Assembly: GCA_947631965.1 (NCBI GenBank)
Contig: CANRNL010000002.1
Span: 1-64,000, forward strand
Length of the DNA: 64,000 nucleotides
Source: an uncultured Clostridia bacterium
Lineage (GTDB): Bacteria > Bacillota > Clostridia > Monoglobales > Monoglobaceae
Direction: 5' to 3'
In this document: positions 8,183 through 17,865 of the stretch, piece by piece
How the letters are laid out: each line of letters starts with the position of its first letter
How positions within the stretch are numbered: the first letter of the stretch is position 1
The notes under the pieces: generated by a model
The model's database searches: none
What the model was told of the DNA's origin: nothing
The model's input: the letters and a program-made list of their open reading frames with translations, nothing else
Made by a program: the position numbers and the translations under genes

Positions 8183-11100
8183 ATGAAAAGGCGAATTTTA
8201 AGTTTAACTGTTGTATTTGCTATGATATTAACGGTTATTCCGACGTTCACGCTGACTGCGTCGGCGGAGAGCCTTACGGTTTCGGGCGGCGGTACGGGCG
8301 GTGTGGGCGATCCGTACAAAATCGCAAACCTTGCCGACCTTGAGGCGTTTCGCGAGTATATTAACGCTGATGAGGACGGCGGCAGCGGCGAGTATTTTGA
8401 GCTGACGGCGCCTATTGATATGTCGGCAAATTACAACGCAGAAAACGGTACATCATGGACGCCGATCGGAAATGACAGCAATAAATTTCAAGGCACGTTC
8501 GACGGCGGCGAATTCACGATAAGCGAGCTTTACATTAACACCAAGGAAGATCATCAAGGTCTGTTTGGGGATTCCTACGGTACAATTAAAAATCTAACCG
8601 TTTCGGGCAGCGTTTCCGGCAACGGTGAAGTGGGCGGTATCGTGGGAGAGAACTATGGCGGCAGTATCTTAAACTGCCGCAGTGATTGCGCTGTCAGCGG
8701 CAGCGGTAATTATGTAGGCGGCATTGCGGGATACCACACAGGCACTATTAAAAACTGCTATAACACCGGTACGGTAAACGGCGGCACAGGCGGCGATAAC
8801 GACTATGTAGGCGGCATTGCGGGAAACAACTCCGGCAGCATTGAAAATTGCCATAACGCGGGTACAATAAAAGGCACGGGTAGCTATACGGGCGGTGTTG
8901 TTGGAGAGAATAAGAGCAGCGGCAGCGGCAACATTAAAAATTGCTATAACGAGGGCACGGTAAACGGCGTTTCCTATACAGGCGGCATTGCGGGAAACAA
9001 CGATAGCGCCGGCGTTGAAAGCTGCTATAACACGGGTACGGTAAGCGGCAGCGACACGATTGGCGGCATTGTGGGAAACAACAATACCGGCAGTATTAAA
9101 AATTGCTACTACCTCAATTCTTGCGGCGCGGCAGGAGATTACGGCACGTCAAAAACTGAGGATGCGTTTAATTCCGGTGAGGTAACGTGGTCTTTGCAAA
9201 ACGGTCAAGGCACGCAGGCGTGGGGACAGAAGCTCGGCGACGAAGCTGATAAGTATCCCTTGCTTACGAGCGAGGAGAGCAAGAAGGTGCTGAAAGTCAC
9301 GTTCGCAACGAAGGATAACCCAAATTATGACATTCAGTACATAAATCTAAATGGAAAAGTAACGCCACCGAAAAATCCCGAAAAGGATAATTATACGTTT
9401 GAAAAGTGGGCAAAGACGCAGGAAGCGGAAGGTGAAGAGTTTGACACTAGCACGAGCGTTACCGAGGATATGACGGTGTACGCCGTCGGACAAGAGAAAT
9501 TCGGCGGCGACAGTGATGAAATTCCGCTGAGCGGAATTTATGGCTACGAAGCGCCGCTTACGGTCAATTTGGATAATTATATGAAGTACGCAAACACAGA
9601 TATTTCGTCCGCGGGTAAGTTTGTGTACATTATAGAGAGTGATGAAAATGAGACGAAAGCAGATATAGTAAGCAGCAATACGCTGTCAGTTCCTACAGGA
9701 CTTAAAGCGGGCGATTATACGATTAAGATTAAGGCAGCAGAAAAAATGCCGCAGTATTCGCTTATGAGCGTGGAGGATTTCGGCACGGAGGATGTGACGC
9801 TCACGGTTAAGGTGAGTATAGCGAAAGCCGCATCAACGGCGACGGTGACGGCGGCGGATTTAACGTACACGGGTAGTGAGCAGAACCTTGTAAGCGGCAG
9901 CGCAGAGGGCGGTACGCTTAAGTACGCCACGTCGCAGGAAGGCGATTACACGGAGACTGTTCCGACAGGTACGAAGGTGCAGGAGTACGAGGTTTGGTAC
10001 AAGGTCGAGGGCGACAGTAACCATAATAATATAGAGCCGACGAAGGTTGAGAACGTTGAGATTAAAAAAGCGGATTCGTCCTTGACAAGCACGCCGACAG
10101 CAAAGGATTTGACGTATGATGGCACGGCACAGGAACTTGTGACGGCGGGCGAAGCGACAGGCGGCGAATTACAGTACAAGGTTGACGAGGGAACGTATTC
10201 TACCGACATACCAAAAGGCACAGAAGCTAAAACATACACGGTTTATTATAAAGTAGTTGAAAATGAAAATTATAATGGTATTGAAGAAACGAGTATATCG
10301 GTTGAAATAAAGGCTCAGCCGGAGGCAACGCCGAATATTGTAATTGATTATGAAACGGAGCAGCTTACGGGCTTTGACAGCAGCGCAGAATACAGCATAA
10401 CCGGCGTAAGCGATATATCGAACACCGTTACAAGCGCTACAACAGCTTCGGCGGCAGAATATATGGGTAAAGGCGAGCTTAGCATTGTGCGTAAAGCGCG
10501 TGATGATAACTATGCCGACAGCACAGCACAGTCATTGACGGTACCCGCGCGTTTGGGTGAGCCGAGCGTGGAGGGCGCGGCTCCGATGACGCACGACGGC
10601 AAGGGCAAAATCACCGGCACAGATACGACAATGGTGTACCGCGAAAAGACAGAAGGCGACAGCGGAGAATGGCAGGTCTGCACAGCGGAAGCGACCGAGG
10701 TTGAGCCGAATAAAACATACGAGGTACGCACGAAAGCGGTAGCCGAAAGTGCGTTTGCGTCGGCGATAAAAGAGGTCAATGTACCGAAGTTCGAGCCGAC
10801 AGAGATTACCGGCACGGTGACAATCGACGGCGACGCGGTATTCGGTCAGCAGCTTACGGCGGTTACAACGGCGGTTGAGCCGAGCAGTATTAACTTTACA
10901 TATAAGTGGCAGAGGTCGGGCGACGACGGCAGTTACACCGAAATTAGCGGCGCGACCGAAAGTACATATAAGATAACAACAGAGGATATAGGCAAAACAA
11001 TTCAGGTTGTCGTAACGGCAGATGACCCTGATTACACCGGCTCGCTTACGTCCGCGCCGACAGGTGAAGTCCAAAAGGCGACGATTAGCGGAATAGAAGT

Positions 11101-14100
11101 AACGGCAAATCCGAGCATTACGGCATATACCGGCTCGGAGCAGACGCTTGTAACGGTGAGCGGCAACGAAGATTCCGACACTATTGAATACAAGGTAGAA
11201 AAGAAAGGCAGCGGCGACGCGTATGAGAATTTCGGAACAGATAACAGCGCGACAGACGCGGGTACATATAAGGTAACCGTAACCGTTAAGCGCGAGGGAC
11301 ATAATGATTATACGTCGCCCGAAACAGAGGTTACAATCGCAAAGGCTGATTCGAGCGTTACCGCTCCGACGGCAAAGACAGATTTGACGTATAACGGCAC
11401 GGCGCAGGAGCTTCTTGAAAATAAAGGCTCGGCGACAGGCGGTCAGTTGCAGTACAAGGTTGATGAGGGCGAGTATTCTACCGATGTACCGAAAGGCACA
11501 GAAGCTAAAACGTACACGGTTTATTATAAAGTCGTTGTAAATGACAACTATAACGGTATTGACGAACAAAGTATAACGGTTAATATCGCCAAAGCGACCC
11601 CGACATTCCCTGAGGTTGAGGAGGTTGACGGCGGAATATACGCGCCCGACAAGAAGCTCAGCAGCGTAGAAGTTCCGACGGTAGACGGCGGCACGCTCGC
11701 GTGGAGTGACGGCGAAACAGTTCTTACGGCGGGCGAAAACAGCGTGCAGGCGATATTCACTCCCGCAAACAGCGAGAACTACGAGCCTACAACCATTGAA
11801 GGAACGGTTATTGTAAACGTCGCAAAGGCTGATTCGACCGTTGTCGCTCCGACCGCAAAGACGGATTTGACGTATAACGGCACGGCGCTGGAGCTTCTGG
11901 AGACGGCAGGCTCGGCGACCGGCGGCGAATTGCAGTACAAGGTTGACGAGGGCGAGTATTCGACAGCCGCGCCGACAGCGATAACCGCGGGAGAGCATAC
12001 TGTTTATTATAAAGTCGTTGAAAATGATAATTATAACGGTATTGCAGAACAAAGTATAACGGTTGAAATCGCCAAAGCAACCCCGACATTCCCTGAGGTT
12101 GAAGAGGTTGACGGCGGAACATATACTCCCAACATGAAGCTTAGCGACGTAGCTGTGCCTGAGGTAGACGGCGGTACGCTCGCATGGAGTGACGGCGAAA
12201 TGGCACTTAATGCGGGTGCAAACAGCGTGCAGGCGGTATTTACTCCCGCGAACAGCGAGAATTACAATCCTACAAGCGTTACCGATACGGTTACTGTAAA
12301 TGTCGCAAAGGCGACGATTACCGGCGTGAAGGTCGATAATGTATTGGCGCAGTTTGACGAGGCGGAGCCGACAAAGCTGTATACGCTTGCCGCGCCGACC
12401 GGAACGATTGACGGCGATACCGTAAGCTATGCCGAGGGCGACTATGACGCGGACACCGACGCAAGCGCGTCCTGGCAGGAAACCTGCCCGAGTTACAGCG
12501 CGGAAAATACAGAACAGGTAATTACGGTCAGAATAGAGAGAGCAAACTACAGCAACCTCTATCTTAAAGCCACCATAAAGATTACAAACGAGCCGCTCAT
12601 CACAGGCGTTAACGTAACTGCAAACGCGGACCTTGTTTACAACAGCGGCGCACAGGAGCTTGTAACCGTAACGGGTGCGCTTGACAGTGATACCGTTACA
12701 TACTATGTAAACGACGACCCGACGGGCAGCACGGACAAGGCGACGGGTACGAACGCGGGTGATTACTCGGTTAAGGTGAAGGTTGAAAGAGACGGTTATC
12801 ATCATTTTGAAAAGACTGTCGATGTCACAATCGCGAAAGCGACCCCGACATTCCCCGAGGTTGGAGATGTTGACGGCGGAACATATGAGCCCGAAAAGAA
12901 GCTCAGCGATGTAGCCGTGCCTGAGGTAGACGGTGGTACGCTCGCGTGGAGCGACGCTGACACCGCTCTTACGGCAGGCGAAAACAGCGTTGAAGCGATA
13001 TTTACCCCGTCCGACAAGGCAAATTACGAGGATACGACCGTCACCGGTACGGTTACGGTAAACGTTGCAAAGGCGACGATTACTGGCGTGGAGGTTCAGG
13101 ACGTATCGGTGCAGTTTGACGAGACACAGCCGACAAAAGAGTACACGCTCGAAGCACCGACCGGAACGGTTGAGGGCGATACCGTAAGCTATGCCGAGGG
13201 CGAATATACCGAGGCGAATGACAGCGAGGCGGATTGGAAGGAAACCTGTCCGAGTTACAGCGCGGAAAATACAAATCAGACGATTACGGTTAAAATAGAG
13301 AGAGAAAACTATAACACACTCTATCTTACAGCTACTATAAACATTATAGGCGAGCCGACTATTGATGATGTTGACGTAACGGCGAATGAAGGTCTTGTTT
13401 ACAACGGCGGCGCGCAGGAGCTTGTGACCGTAACGGGAGCGCTCGATACCGACACCGTCACATACTATGTAAACGATGACACGATCGGAACCCAGACAGC
13501 ACAGGGCACGAACGCGGGCAGCTACTCGGTTAAGGTGAAGGTTGAAAGAGCGGATTATCATCATTTTGAAAAGACGGTCGAGGTTACAATCGCAAAGGCA
13601 AAGCCGACATTCCCGACGGTTGATGAGGTTGACGGCGGAATATACGCGCCCGATAAGAAGCTTGGCAGCGTAACCGTGCCGACGGTAGACGGCGGTACGC
13701 TCGCGTGGAGCGACGAAAACACCGCTCTTACGGCGGGCGAAAACAGCGTTCAGGCGGTATTTACTCCGTCCGACACGGCAAATTACGAGGATGCGGTAAC
13801 GGGAACGGTTACGGTAAATGTTGCGAACGCGACAATTACCGCCGCTGACGTGGTAATCTCCGGCGACGGCGATATTACGCACGACGGCGCGGCGCACGGC
13901 TTGACGGTAACGCTCAGCGGCAGCGCGGAAGGCGGAACGGTCAAGTATATCGAAGGAGAGTACAACGCCGATACCGATACGGAGCTTGACTGGCTCGACG
14001 CTTGCCCGACTGTAACCGAGGTCGGCGATACAAAGACAATTACGGTCAAAGTAAGCAAGGCAAATTACAATGATTACTACACGACAAAGACGATAACAAT

Positions 14101-16231
14101 TACCGACGAACCGACGGTAAGCGACATCATCGTTACGCCGTACAGCGGCACATATGACGGCGCGGCGCATGACGCGGTAAAGGTAGAGGGCGCGGAAAGT
14201 ACCGATACAATTAAGTATCAGCTTGATGGTGCCGAAACGGCATCTGTGCCGCAGATTACCGACGCGGGTACATACAGCGTGACGGTTACCGTTGAGCGCG
14301 CGGGCTATCACCCGTACACGACTACGGTTGAGGCGGCTATCGCTCAGGCGGAGTCGACATTCCCGACGGTTGAGGCGATAGACGTGACATATACCGAGGG
14401 CATAACCCTTGCGGACGTAGAGCTTCCGACCGTGACAGGCGGCACGCTTTCGTGGGCTGACGAGACGACGGCGGTAATCGAGGGTACGAGTGAATACGAC
14501 GCGGTATTTACGCCGACCGACGCGGTTAATTACAAGGCTGCAAACGGCAAAATAACGGTAACCGCAACCGCAGAGGTAACTCCGAGCCCGTCACCGTCAC
14601 CTGAGCCGTCAACGGCATTTGATGTAACCGGAACGGTTAAGAACAATGACGGCACGGCGGCGGCAAACCGCAAGATTACGCTGAAGCCGCTCGGATTGGA
14701 AACGACTACGGACGAGGGCGGCAATTACGCGTTTAACGGCGTTGAAGCGGGCAGCTACAATATAGTTGTCGAAACGGGCGACGGAAAAACGGTTACAACG
14801 CTTGTTGACGTAACGGACGGCAACGTCAGCGCGGACATAACGCTCCCCGCGGCTAATGTGGGCAGCGCGGTTGAAACAACCGACAGCGACAACAACTCCG
14901 ATATAAAGGTTGAGGACATTGTTGTGGGCGGTCTTGACGAATTTGCAGAAGCAGTTGTCGAGGCGCTTCCCGAGGCGGATAAGACAAAGAATATTGAAGT
15001 AAAGATGATCATCGAGAGCAGGAAAGAAAGCTCTGCCGACATGGCACAGCAGGCGATAAAACAGCAGAGCAAAAACAAGGACGAAAAGCTGGACTACATT
15101 GATATAGACATCATTAAAACCGTCGGCACGGAGAGCGAGAACGTAACCGAGACGACGAACCTTATCACAATCATAATCCCGTTCGTGACGGATGGCAAGA
15201 AGGACATAACGGTTTACCGTTACCATGACGGCGAGGCGGCGGCTATGACAAAGGGCGGCATCGGCGAGCGTTATGAGGTAGATGACGGAGTTATAACTAT
15301 TTACACGCAGAAATTCTCGACCTACGCGATAGCGTATAACGACCAGTCGACTACTCCGACTCCGACCCCGACGCCCGATACGGGCAGCACGTCACGCAGC
15401 GGCAGCGGTGGTTTATCGTCATACACGGTCCGGTTTGAGACGAACGGCGGCAGCGATGTAACATCTCAAAGAATTTCGCAAAACGGCGTTGTGAAAGAAC
15501 CGACCGCTCCGACAAAGGATGGCTATACGTTCGCGGGCTGGTACACGGATAATGCTTTGACAACCGAGTATGACTTTACGTCGAAGGTTACAAGCAGCTT
15601 TACCCTGTATGCAAAGTGGAACGAGAACAAGACGGAAGCAACTCCCGCTCCGACGGATGAGCCGCAACCGACGGCAAAATCAATGCCGTTTACGGACGTA
15701 AATACAGGCGATTGGTTCTACAATGACGTGCAGTACGTATATGAAAATGGATTGATGAACGGAGTCAGCGACACCGAGTTCGCGCCGAACGAAACCATCA
15801 CAAGAGGAATGTTTGTAACAATCCTCTATCGTATGAACGGCGAACCGAGCATCGGCACAAGCACATTTGCCGACGTTCCGTCCGACGCGTACTACGCGAA
15901 CGCGGTCGCATGGGCGAATGCGAACGGAATCGTTAAAGGATATTCCGACACCGAGTATGCGCCCGACGATGCCGTAACGCGTGAGCAAGCCGCGGCGATA
16001 CTGTTCAGATATGCGACGTATAAAGGCGAAAGCCCGACGGGAGCGTGGGCGATACGGCTCGACTACCCCGACCTTGCCGAAATTTCCGACTGGGCGATAG
16101 AGGGCGTAATGTTCTGCACCATGAAGGATGTTATGGCAGGACGTGACAGCGGAGAATTTGACCCGCAGTCCGACATAACCCGTGCCGAGGGCGCAGCCGT
16201 GTTTGAGCGGTATTTGAATATGGCTAAGTAA
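8183..16231 (+). CDS. Giant SLH-anchored surface protein with GLUG and Ig-like repeats
   Basis: This predicted cell-wall-associated adhesin or matrix protein has 2682 residues. Three ATGs are adjacent at 8177, 8180 and 8183. The GGAG site at 8171-8174 best fits 8183, giving a clean signal peptide (MKRRILSLTV, cleavage near TASA-ES). Domains in order:
- GLUG repeats, about residues 129-311.
- An InlB-type B-repeat-like module, 368-436.
- Assorted Ig/MBG-like modules, to about 1050.
- A hierarchical Ig-repeat array, 1054-2131.
- A PSPSPSP linker and a carboxypeptidase-regulatory-like domain, 2145-2226.
- A mixed domain, then a TPTPTPTP linker.
- A true InlB B-repeat, 2412-2483.
- Three SLH domains, 2501-2682, with ITRGM, VTREQ and ITRAE signatures.
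SLH domains bind pyruvylated wall polysaccharide. The ligand of the repeats is unknown. Confidence 0.9.
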   Translation: MKRRILSLTVVFAMILTVIPTFTLTASAESLTVSGGGTGGVGDPYKIANLADLEAFREYINADEDGGSGEYFELTAPIDMSANYNAENGTSWTPIGNDSNKFQGTFDGGEFTISELYINTKEDHQGLFGDSYGTIKNLTVSGSVSGNGEVGGIVGENYGGSILNCRSDCAVSGSGNYVGGIAGYHTGTIKNCYNTGTVNGGTGGDNDYVGGIAGNNSGSIENCHNAGTIKGTGSYTGGVVGENKSSGSGNIKNCYNEGTVNGVSYTGGIAGNNDSAGVESCYNTGTVSGSDTIGGIVGNNNTGSIKNCYYLNSCGAAGDYGTSKTEDAFNSGEVTWSLQNGQGTQAWGQKLGDEADKYPLLTSEESKKVLKVTFATKDNPNYDIQYINLNGKVTPPKNPEKDNYTFEKWAKTQEAEGEEFDTSTSVTEDMTVYAVGQEKFGGDSDEIPLSGIYGYEAPLTVNLDNYMKYANTDISSAGKFVYIIESDENETKADIVSSNTLSVPTGLKAGDYTIKIKAAEKMPQYSLMSVEDFGTEDVTLTVKVSIAKAASTATVTAADLTYTGSEQNLVSGSAEGGTLKYATSQEGDYTETVPTGTKVQEYEVWYKVEGDSNHNNIEPTKVENVEIKKADSSLTSTPTAKDLTYDGTAQELVTAGEATGGELQYKVDEGTYSTDIPKGTEAKTYTVYYKVVENENYNGIEETSISVEIKAQPEATPNIVIDYETEQLTGFDSSAEYSITGVSDISNTVTSATTASAAEYMGKGELSIVRKARDDNYADSTAQSLTVPARLGEPSVEGAAPMTHDGKGKITGTDTTMVYREKTEGDSGEWQVCTAEATEVEPNKTYEVRTKAVAESAFASAIKEVNVPKFEPTEITGTVTIDGDAVFGQQLTAVTTAVEPSSINFTYKWQRSGDDGSYTEISGATESTYKITTEDIGKTIQVVVTADDPDYTGSLTSAPTGEVQKATISGIEVTANPSITAYTGSEQTLVTVSGNEDSDTIEYKVEKKGSGDAYENFGTDNSATDAGTYKVTVTVKREGHNDYTSPETEVTIAKADSSVTAPTAKTDLTYNGTAQELLENKGSATGGQLQYKVDEGEYSTDVPKGTEAKTYTVYYKVVVNDNYNGIDEQSITVNIAKATPTFPEVEEVDGGIYAPDKKLSSVEVPTVDGGTLAWSDGETVLTAGENSVQAIFTPANSENYEPTTIEGTVIVNVAKADSTVVAPTAKTDLTYNGTALELLETAGSATGGELQYKVDEGEYSTAAPTAITAGEHTVYYKVVENDNYNGIAEQSITVEIAKATPTFPEVEEVDGGTYTPNMKLSDVAVPEVDGGTLAWSDGEMALNAGANSVQAVFTPANSENYNPTSVTDTVTVNVAKATITGVKVDNVLAQFDEAEPTKLYTLAAPTGTIDGDTVSYAEGDYDADTDASASWQETCPSYSAENTEQVITVRIERANYSNLYLKATIKITNEPLITGVNVTANADLVYNSGAQELVTVTGALDSDTVTYYVNDDPTGSTDKATGTNAGDYSVKVKVERDGYHHFEKTVDVTIAKATPTFPEVGDVDGGTYEPEKKLSDVAVPEVDGGTLAWSDADTALTAGENSVEAIFTPSDKANYEDTTVTGTVTVNVAKATITGVEVQDVSVQFDETQPTKEYTLEAPTGTVEGDTVSYAEGEYTEANDSEADWKETCPSYSAENTNQTITVKIERENYNTLYLTATINIIGEPTIDDVDVTANEGLVYNGGAQELVTVTGALDTDTVTYYVNDDTIGTQTAQGTNAGSYSVKVKVERADYHHFEKTVEVTIAKAKPTFPTVDEVDGGIYAPDKKLGSVTVPTVDGGTLAWSDENTALTAGENSVQAVFTPSDTANYEDAVTGTVTVNVANATITAADVVISGDGDITHDGAAHGLTVTLSGSAEGGTVKYIEGEYNADTDTELDWLDACPTVTEVGDTKTITVKVSKANYNDYYTTKTITITDEPTVSDIIVTPYSGTYDGAAHDAVKVEGAESTDTIKYQLDGAETASVPQITDAGTYSVTVTVERAGYHPYTTTVEAAIAQAESTFPTVEAIDVTYTEGITLADVELPTVTGGTLSWADETTAVIEGTSEYDAVFTPTDAVNYKAANGKITVTATAEVTPSPSPSPEPSTAFDVTGTVKNNDGTAAANRKITLKPLGLETTTDEGGNYAFNGVEAGSYNIVVETGDGKTVTTLVDVTDGNVSADITLPAANVGSAVETTDSDNNSDIKVEDIVVGGLDEFAEAVVEALPEADKTKNIEVKMIIESRKESSADMAQQAIKQQSKNKDEKLDYIDIDIIKTVGTESENVTETTNLITIIIPFVTDGKKDITVYRYHDGEAAAMTKGGIGERYEVDDGVITIYTQKFSTYAIAYNDQSTTPTPTPTPDTGSTSRSGSGGLSSYTVRFETNGGSDVTSQRISQNGVVKEPTAPTKDGYTFAGWYTDNALTTEYDFTSKVTSSFTLYAKWNENKTEATPAPTDEPQPTAKSMPFTDVNTGDWFYNDVQYVYENGLMNGVSDTEFAPNETITRGMFVTILYRMNGEPSIGTSTFADVPSDAYYANAVAWANANGIVKGYSDTEYAPDDAVTREQAAAILFRYATYKGESPTGAWAIRLDYPDLAEISDWAIEGVMFCTMKDVMAGRDSGEFDPQSDITRAEGAAVFERYLNMAK
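8570..9115 (+). repeat. GLUG-motif repeat block
   Basis: Six to seven units encode a pattern of the form VGGIxGxN-x-G-x-I-x-NCYNTGTV. GLUG motifs are known from bacterial surface proteins and IgA-peptidase-like proteins, and are thought to form a beta-helix-like stack. Confidence 0.8.
11344..14575 (+). repeat. Hierarchical tandem array of four Ig-like unit types
   Basis: Four unit types of about 235-280 nt recur.
- A: DLTYNGTA and YTVYYKVV.
- B: TFPEVEEVDGG, GGTLAWSD and AVFTP.
- C: PTGT, GDTVSYAEG and CPSYSAENT.
- D: VYN-GAQELVTVTGAL and GTNAG-YSVKVKVER.
Unit order is A(11344) B(11591) A(11824) B(12071) C(12310) D(12590) B(12834) C(13072) D(13350) B(13590) C'(13830) D'(14105) B'(14346). That is AB AB CDB CDB C'D'B', with a CDB super-unit of about 760 nt. 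Diverged A and D copies also occur upstream (9826, 10069 and 11086). Confidence 0.8.
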
Positions 16232-16243
16232 AAGCTGCATATG

Positions 16244-16280
16244 AAAAGGCGGTATCCTCTTTATGAGGATAGCGCTTTTT
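16244..16280 (+). terminator. Terminator of the giant surface protein gene
   Basis: TATCCTC (16253-16259) pairs with GAGGATA (16265-16271), extended by AAAAG/CTTTTT, and is followed by T-rich sequence. Confidence 0.75.
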
Positions 16281-16318
16281 GTTTTGCCGTTTTACTATGG
16301 AAACGAAGGATATTTTTC

Positions 16319-16347
16319 TTTACATAAATATCTTTGTGTGGTAAAAT
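16319..16347 (+). promoter_or_regulatory. Promoter of lspA-rluD
   Basis: TTTACA at 16319-16324, a 17-bp spacer and TAAAAT at 16342-16347, with extended TGG. Confidence 0.65.
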
Positions 16348-16397
16348 AAATTAAAATTTACATTGAAATCAGAATTTAAATTGGGAGATGTATCGGA

Positions 16398-16868
16398 GTG
16401 CAGTTTTTGGTTTTCGGAATTATCGCGGTTTGCGCGGCGGCGGCAGACCTTATTGTAAAGTATTTTGCCGCGGCTTTTTTGCAGCCGCTCGGCTCGGTTT
16501 CGCTGATTGACGGCGTTTTCAGTCTTACCTACCTTGAAAACCGAGGCGCGGCTTTCGGAATATTGCAAAATCGGCAGTATTTTTTCATAGTGTTTACGAT
16601 TATAGCGCTTGCGCTCATTGTGGTTTATCTTGCCGTAAAAAGGCCGAAATCCAATTTTATATGGTTTTCTCTTGCGCTTGTGTGGGGCGGCGCGCTCGGA
16701 AATTTTATAAATCGTTTGTTTCTCGGCTATGTGGTGGATTTGTTTTATTTTGAGTTGATAGATTTTCCGATATTTAACCTTGCCGACATTTTTGTATGTA
16801 TAGGTGCGGTTGCCACGGTTATATTGATTTTGCTTGACAAAGAGAACGGGAACAAAAAGGATAAGTGA
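16398..16868 (+). CDS. lspA: Lipoprotein signal peptidase (signal peptidase II)
   Basis: LspA is the membrane aspartic protease that removes signal peptides from diacylglyceryl-modified prolipoproteins. The 156-residue product has four hydrophobic segments. Conserved blocks are ADLIVKYFAA, the ENRGAAFG motif, ALGNFINRLFLGYVVDLF and FNLADIFVCIG. The last two carry the catalytic aspartate pair. The start is GTG at 16398, about 10 nt after GGGAG. The nearby ATG at 16388 is out of frame. It sits just before the rluD-type gene, the standard Firmicutes order, but the ileS gene that often precedes lspA is absent. Confidence 0.94.
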   Translation: MQFLVFGIIAVCAAAADLIVKYFAAAFLQPLGSVSLIDGVFSLTYLENRGAAFGILQNRQYFFIVFTIIALALIVVYLAVKRPKSNFIWFSLALVWGGALGNFINRLFLGYVVDLFYFELIDFPIFNLADIFVCIGAVATVILILLDKENGNKKDK

Positions 16869-16874
16869 TAAACG

Positions 16875-17807
16875 ATGTATAAAACAGTTGTGCCGCCCCA
16901 CAAGGCGGGTATAAGACTTGATAAGTTTTTATCGGATGAAATGACGGAGTATACCCGCTCATACATTCAAAAGCTGATTGAGAGCGGCTGTGTCACCTGC
17001 CGCGGAGAGGCGGTCGTCAAGACCAATTATAAGACGAGAGCGGGCGACGAGTTCTCTGTCGAGATACCCGAAGCGCGCGAGGTCGGAATAGAAGCCGAAG
17101 AGCTTCCGCTCGACATTGTTTTTGAAGATGAGTATATGCTCGTGGTCAACAAACCGCAGGGTATGGTGGTGCATCCCGCCGCGGGAAATTACAGCGGAAC
17201 GCTCGTTAACGCTCTGCTGGCTCACTGCGGCGAAAAGCTGTCGGGTATAAACGGCGAGAAGCGCCCGGGCATACTTCACCGTATAGACAAGGACACCAGC
17301 GGACTTTTGCTTGTGGCAAAGACCGATTTGGCGCATCAAAGGCTTTCGGCGCAGATAAAGGCGCACAGCCTGACCCGCGCGTATCTCGCGCTTGTTCACG
17401 CGAATATCAAGGAGGACAGCGGAACAATATGCGCCCCTATCGGCAGACACCCGACAGACCGAAAAAAAATGACGGTAACTTACAGAAATTCGCGTGAGGC
17501 AATCACTCATTTTAAGGTACTGGAGCGTTTCGGGCGCTACACCTACATTGAATGTGTGCTTGAAACGGGCAGGACGCACCAGATACGCGTGCATATGTCA
17601 AAGAACGGGCATCCTATCGTCGGAGATAAGACATACGGCGTGAAAAAAGAGGAATTTTCGCTCAAAGGACAGTTGCTTCACGCCTACAAGGTCGGATTTA
17701 TACATCCGATTTCGGGTGAATATATGGAGTTTACCGCGCCGCTTCCCGAATATTTCGACAGAATACTTAAAAATTTGAGAAAAATATGGACAAGCGCGGA
17801 GAATTAA
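16875..17807 (+). CDS. rluD: RluD-family 23S rRNA pseudouridine synthase
   Basis: This enzyme isomerises uridine to pseudouridine in RNA, most likely 23S rRNA. The 310-residue product has an N-terminal S4 domain (about residues 8-75, RLDKFLSDEM) and the RluA/RluD catalytic domain. The catalytic aspartate is in HRIDKDTSGLLL (about residue 140), and ETGRTHQIRVHMS is near residue 235. It starts 6 nt after lspA and is co-transcribed with it. Its Bacillus equivalent is ylyB. The exact target uridines cannot be read from sequence. The pyrB promoter lies over and just past its 3' end. Confidence 0.93.
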   Translation: MYKTVVPPHKAGIRLDKFLSDEMTEYTRSYIQKLIESGCVTCRGEAVVKTNYKTRAGDEFSVEIPEAREVGIEAEELPLDIVFEDEYMLVVNKPQGMVVHPAAGNYSGTLVNALLAHCGEKLSGINGEKRPGILHRIDKDTSGLLLVAKTDLAHQRLSAQIKAHSLTRAYLALVHANIKEDSGTICAPIGRHPTDRKKMTVTYRNSREAITHFKVLERFGRYTYIECVLETGRTHQIRVHMSKNGHPIVGDKTYGVKKEEFSLKGQLLHAYKVGFIHPISGEYMEFTAPLPEYFDRILKNLRKIWTSAEN

Positions 17808-17816
17808 TGGTATAAT
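17787..17816 (+). promoter_or_regulatory. Promoter of the pyr operon
   Basis: TGGACA at 17787-17792, an 18-bp spacer and TATAAT at 17811-17816, with extended TGG. It overlaps the end of the pseudouridine synthase gene. I see no PyrR-type antiterminator/terminator pair in the 49 nt before pyrB. Confidence 0.6.
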
Positions 17817-17865
17817 TTACTTAATATGTACCGACAGGTATAACTCGGATAGGGGAATAATTAAA

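Noticed and set aside
10532-14311. A 1259-codon open frame on the minus strand inside the giant surface protein gene
   Set aside because: It lies wholly opposite the repeat array, has no ribosome site, and its arginine/tyrosine/valine-rich product is what the reverse of this repetitive coding sequence gives. The plus-strand frame has signal peptide and known domains.
17817-17865. PyrR-type attenuator before pyrB
   Set aside because: The 49-nt leader has no terminator hairpin with a T-run and no recognisable PyrR binding loop.
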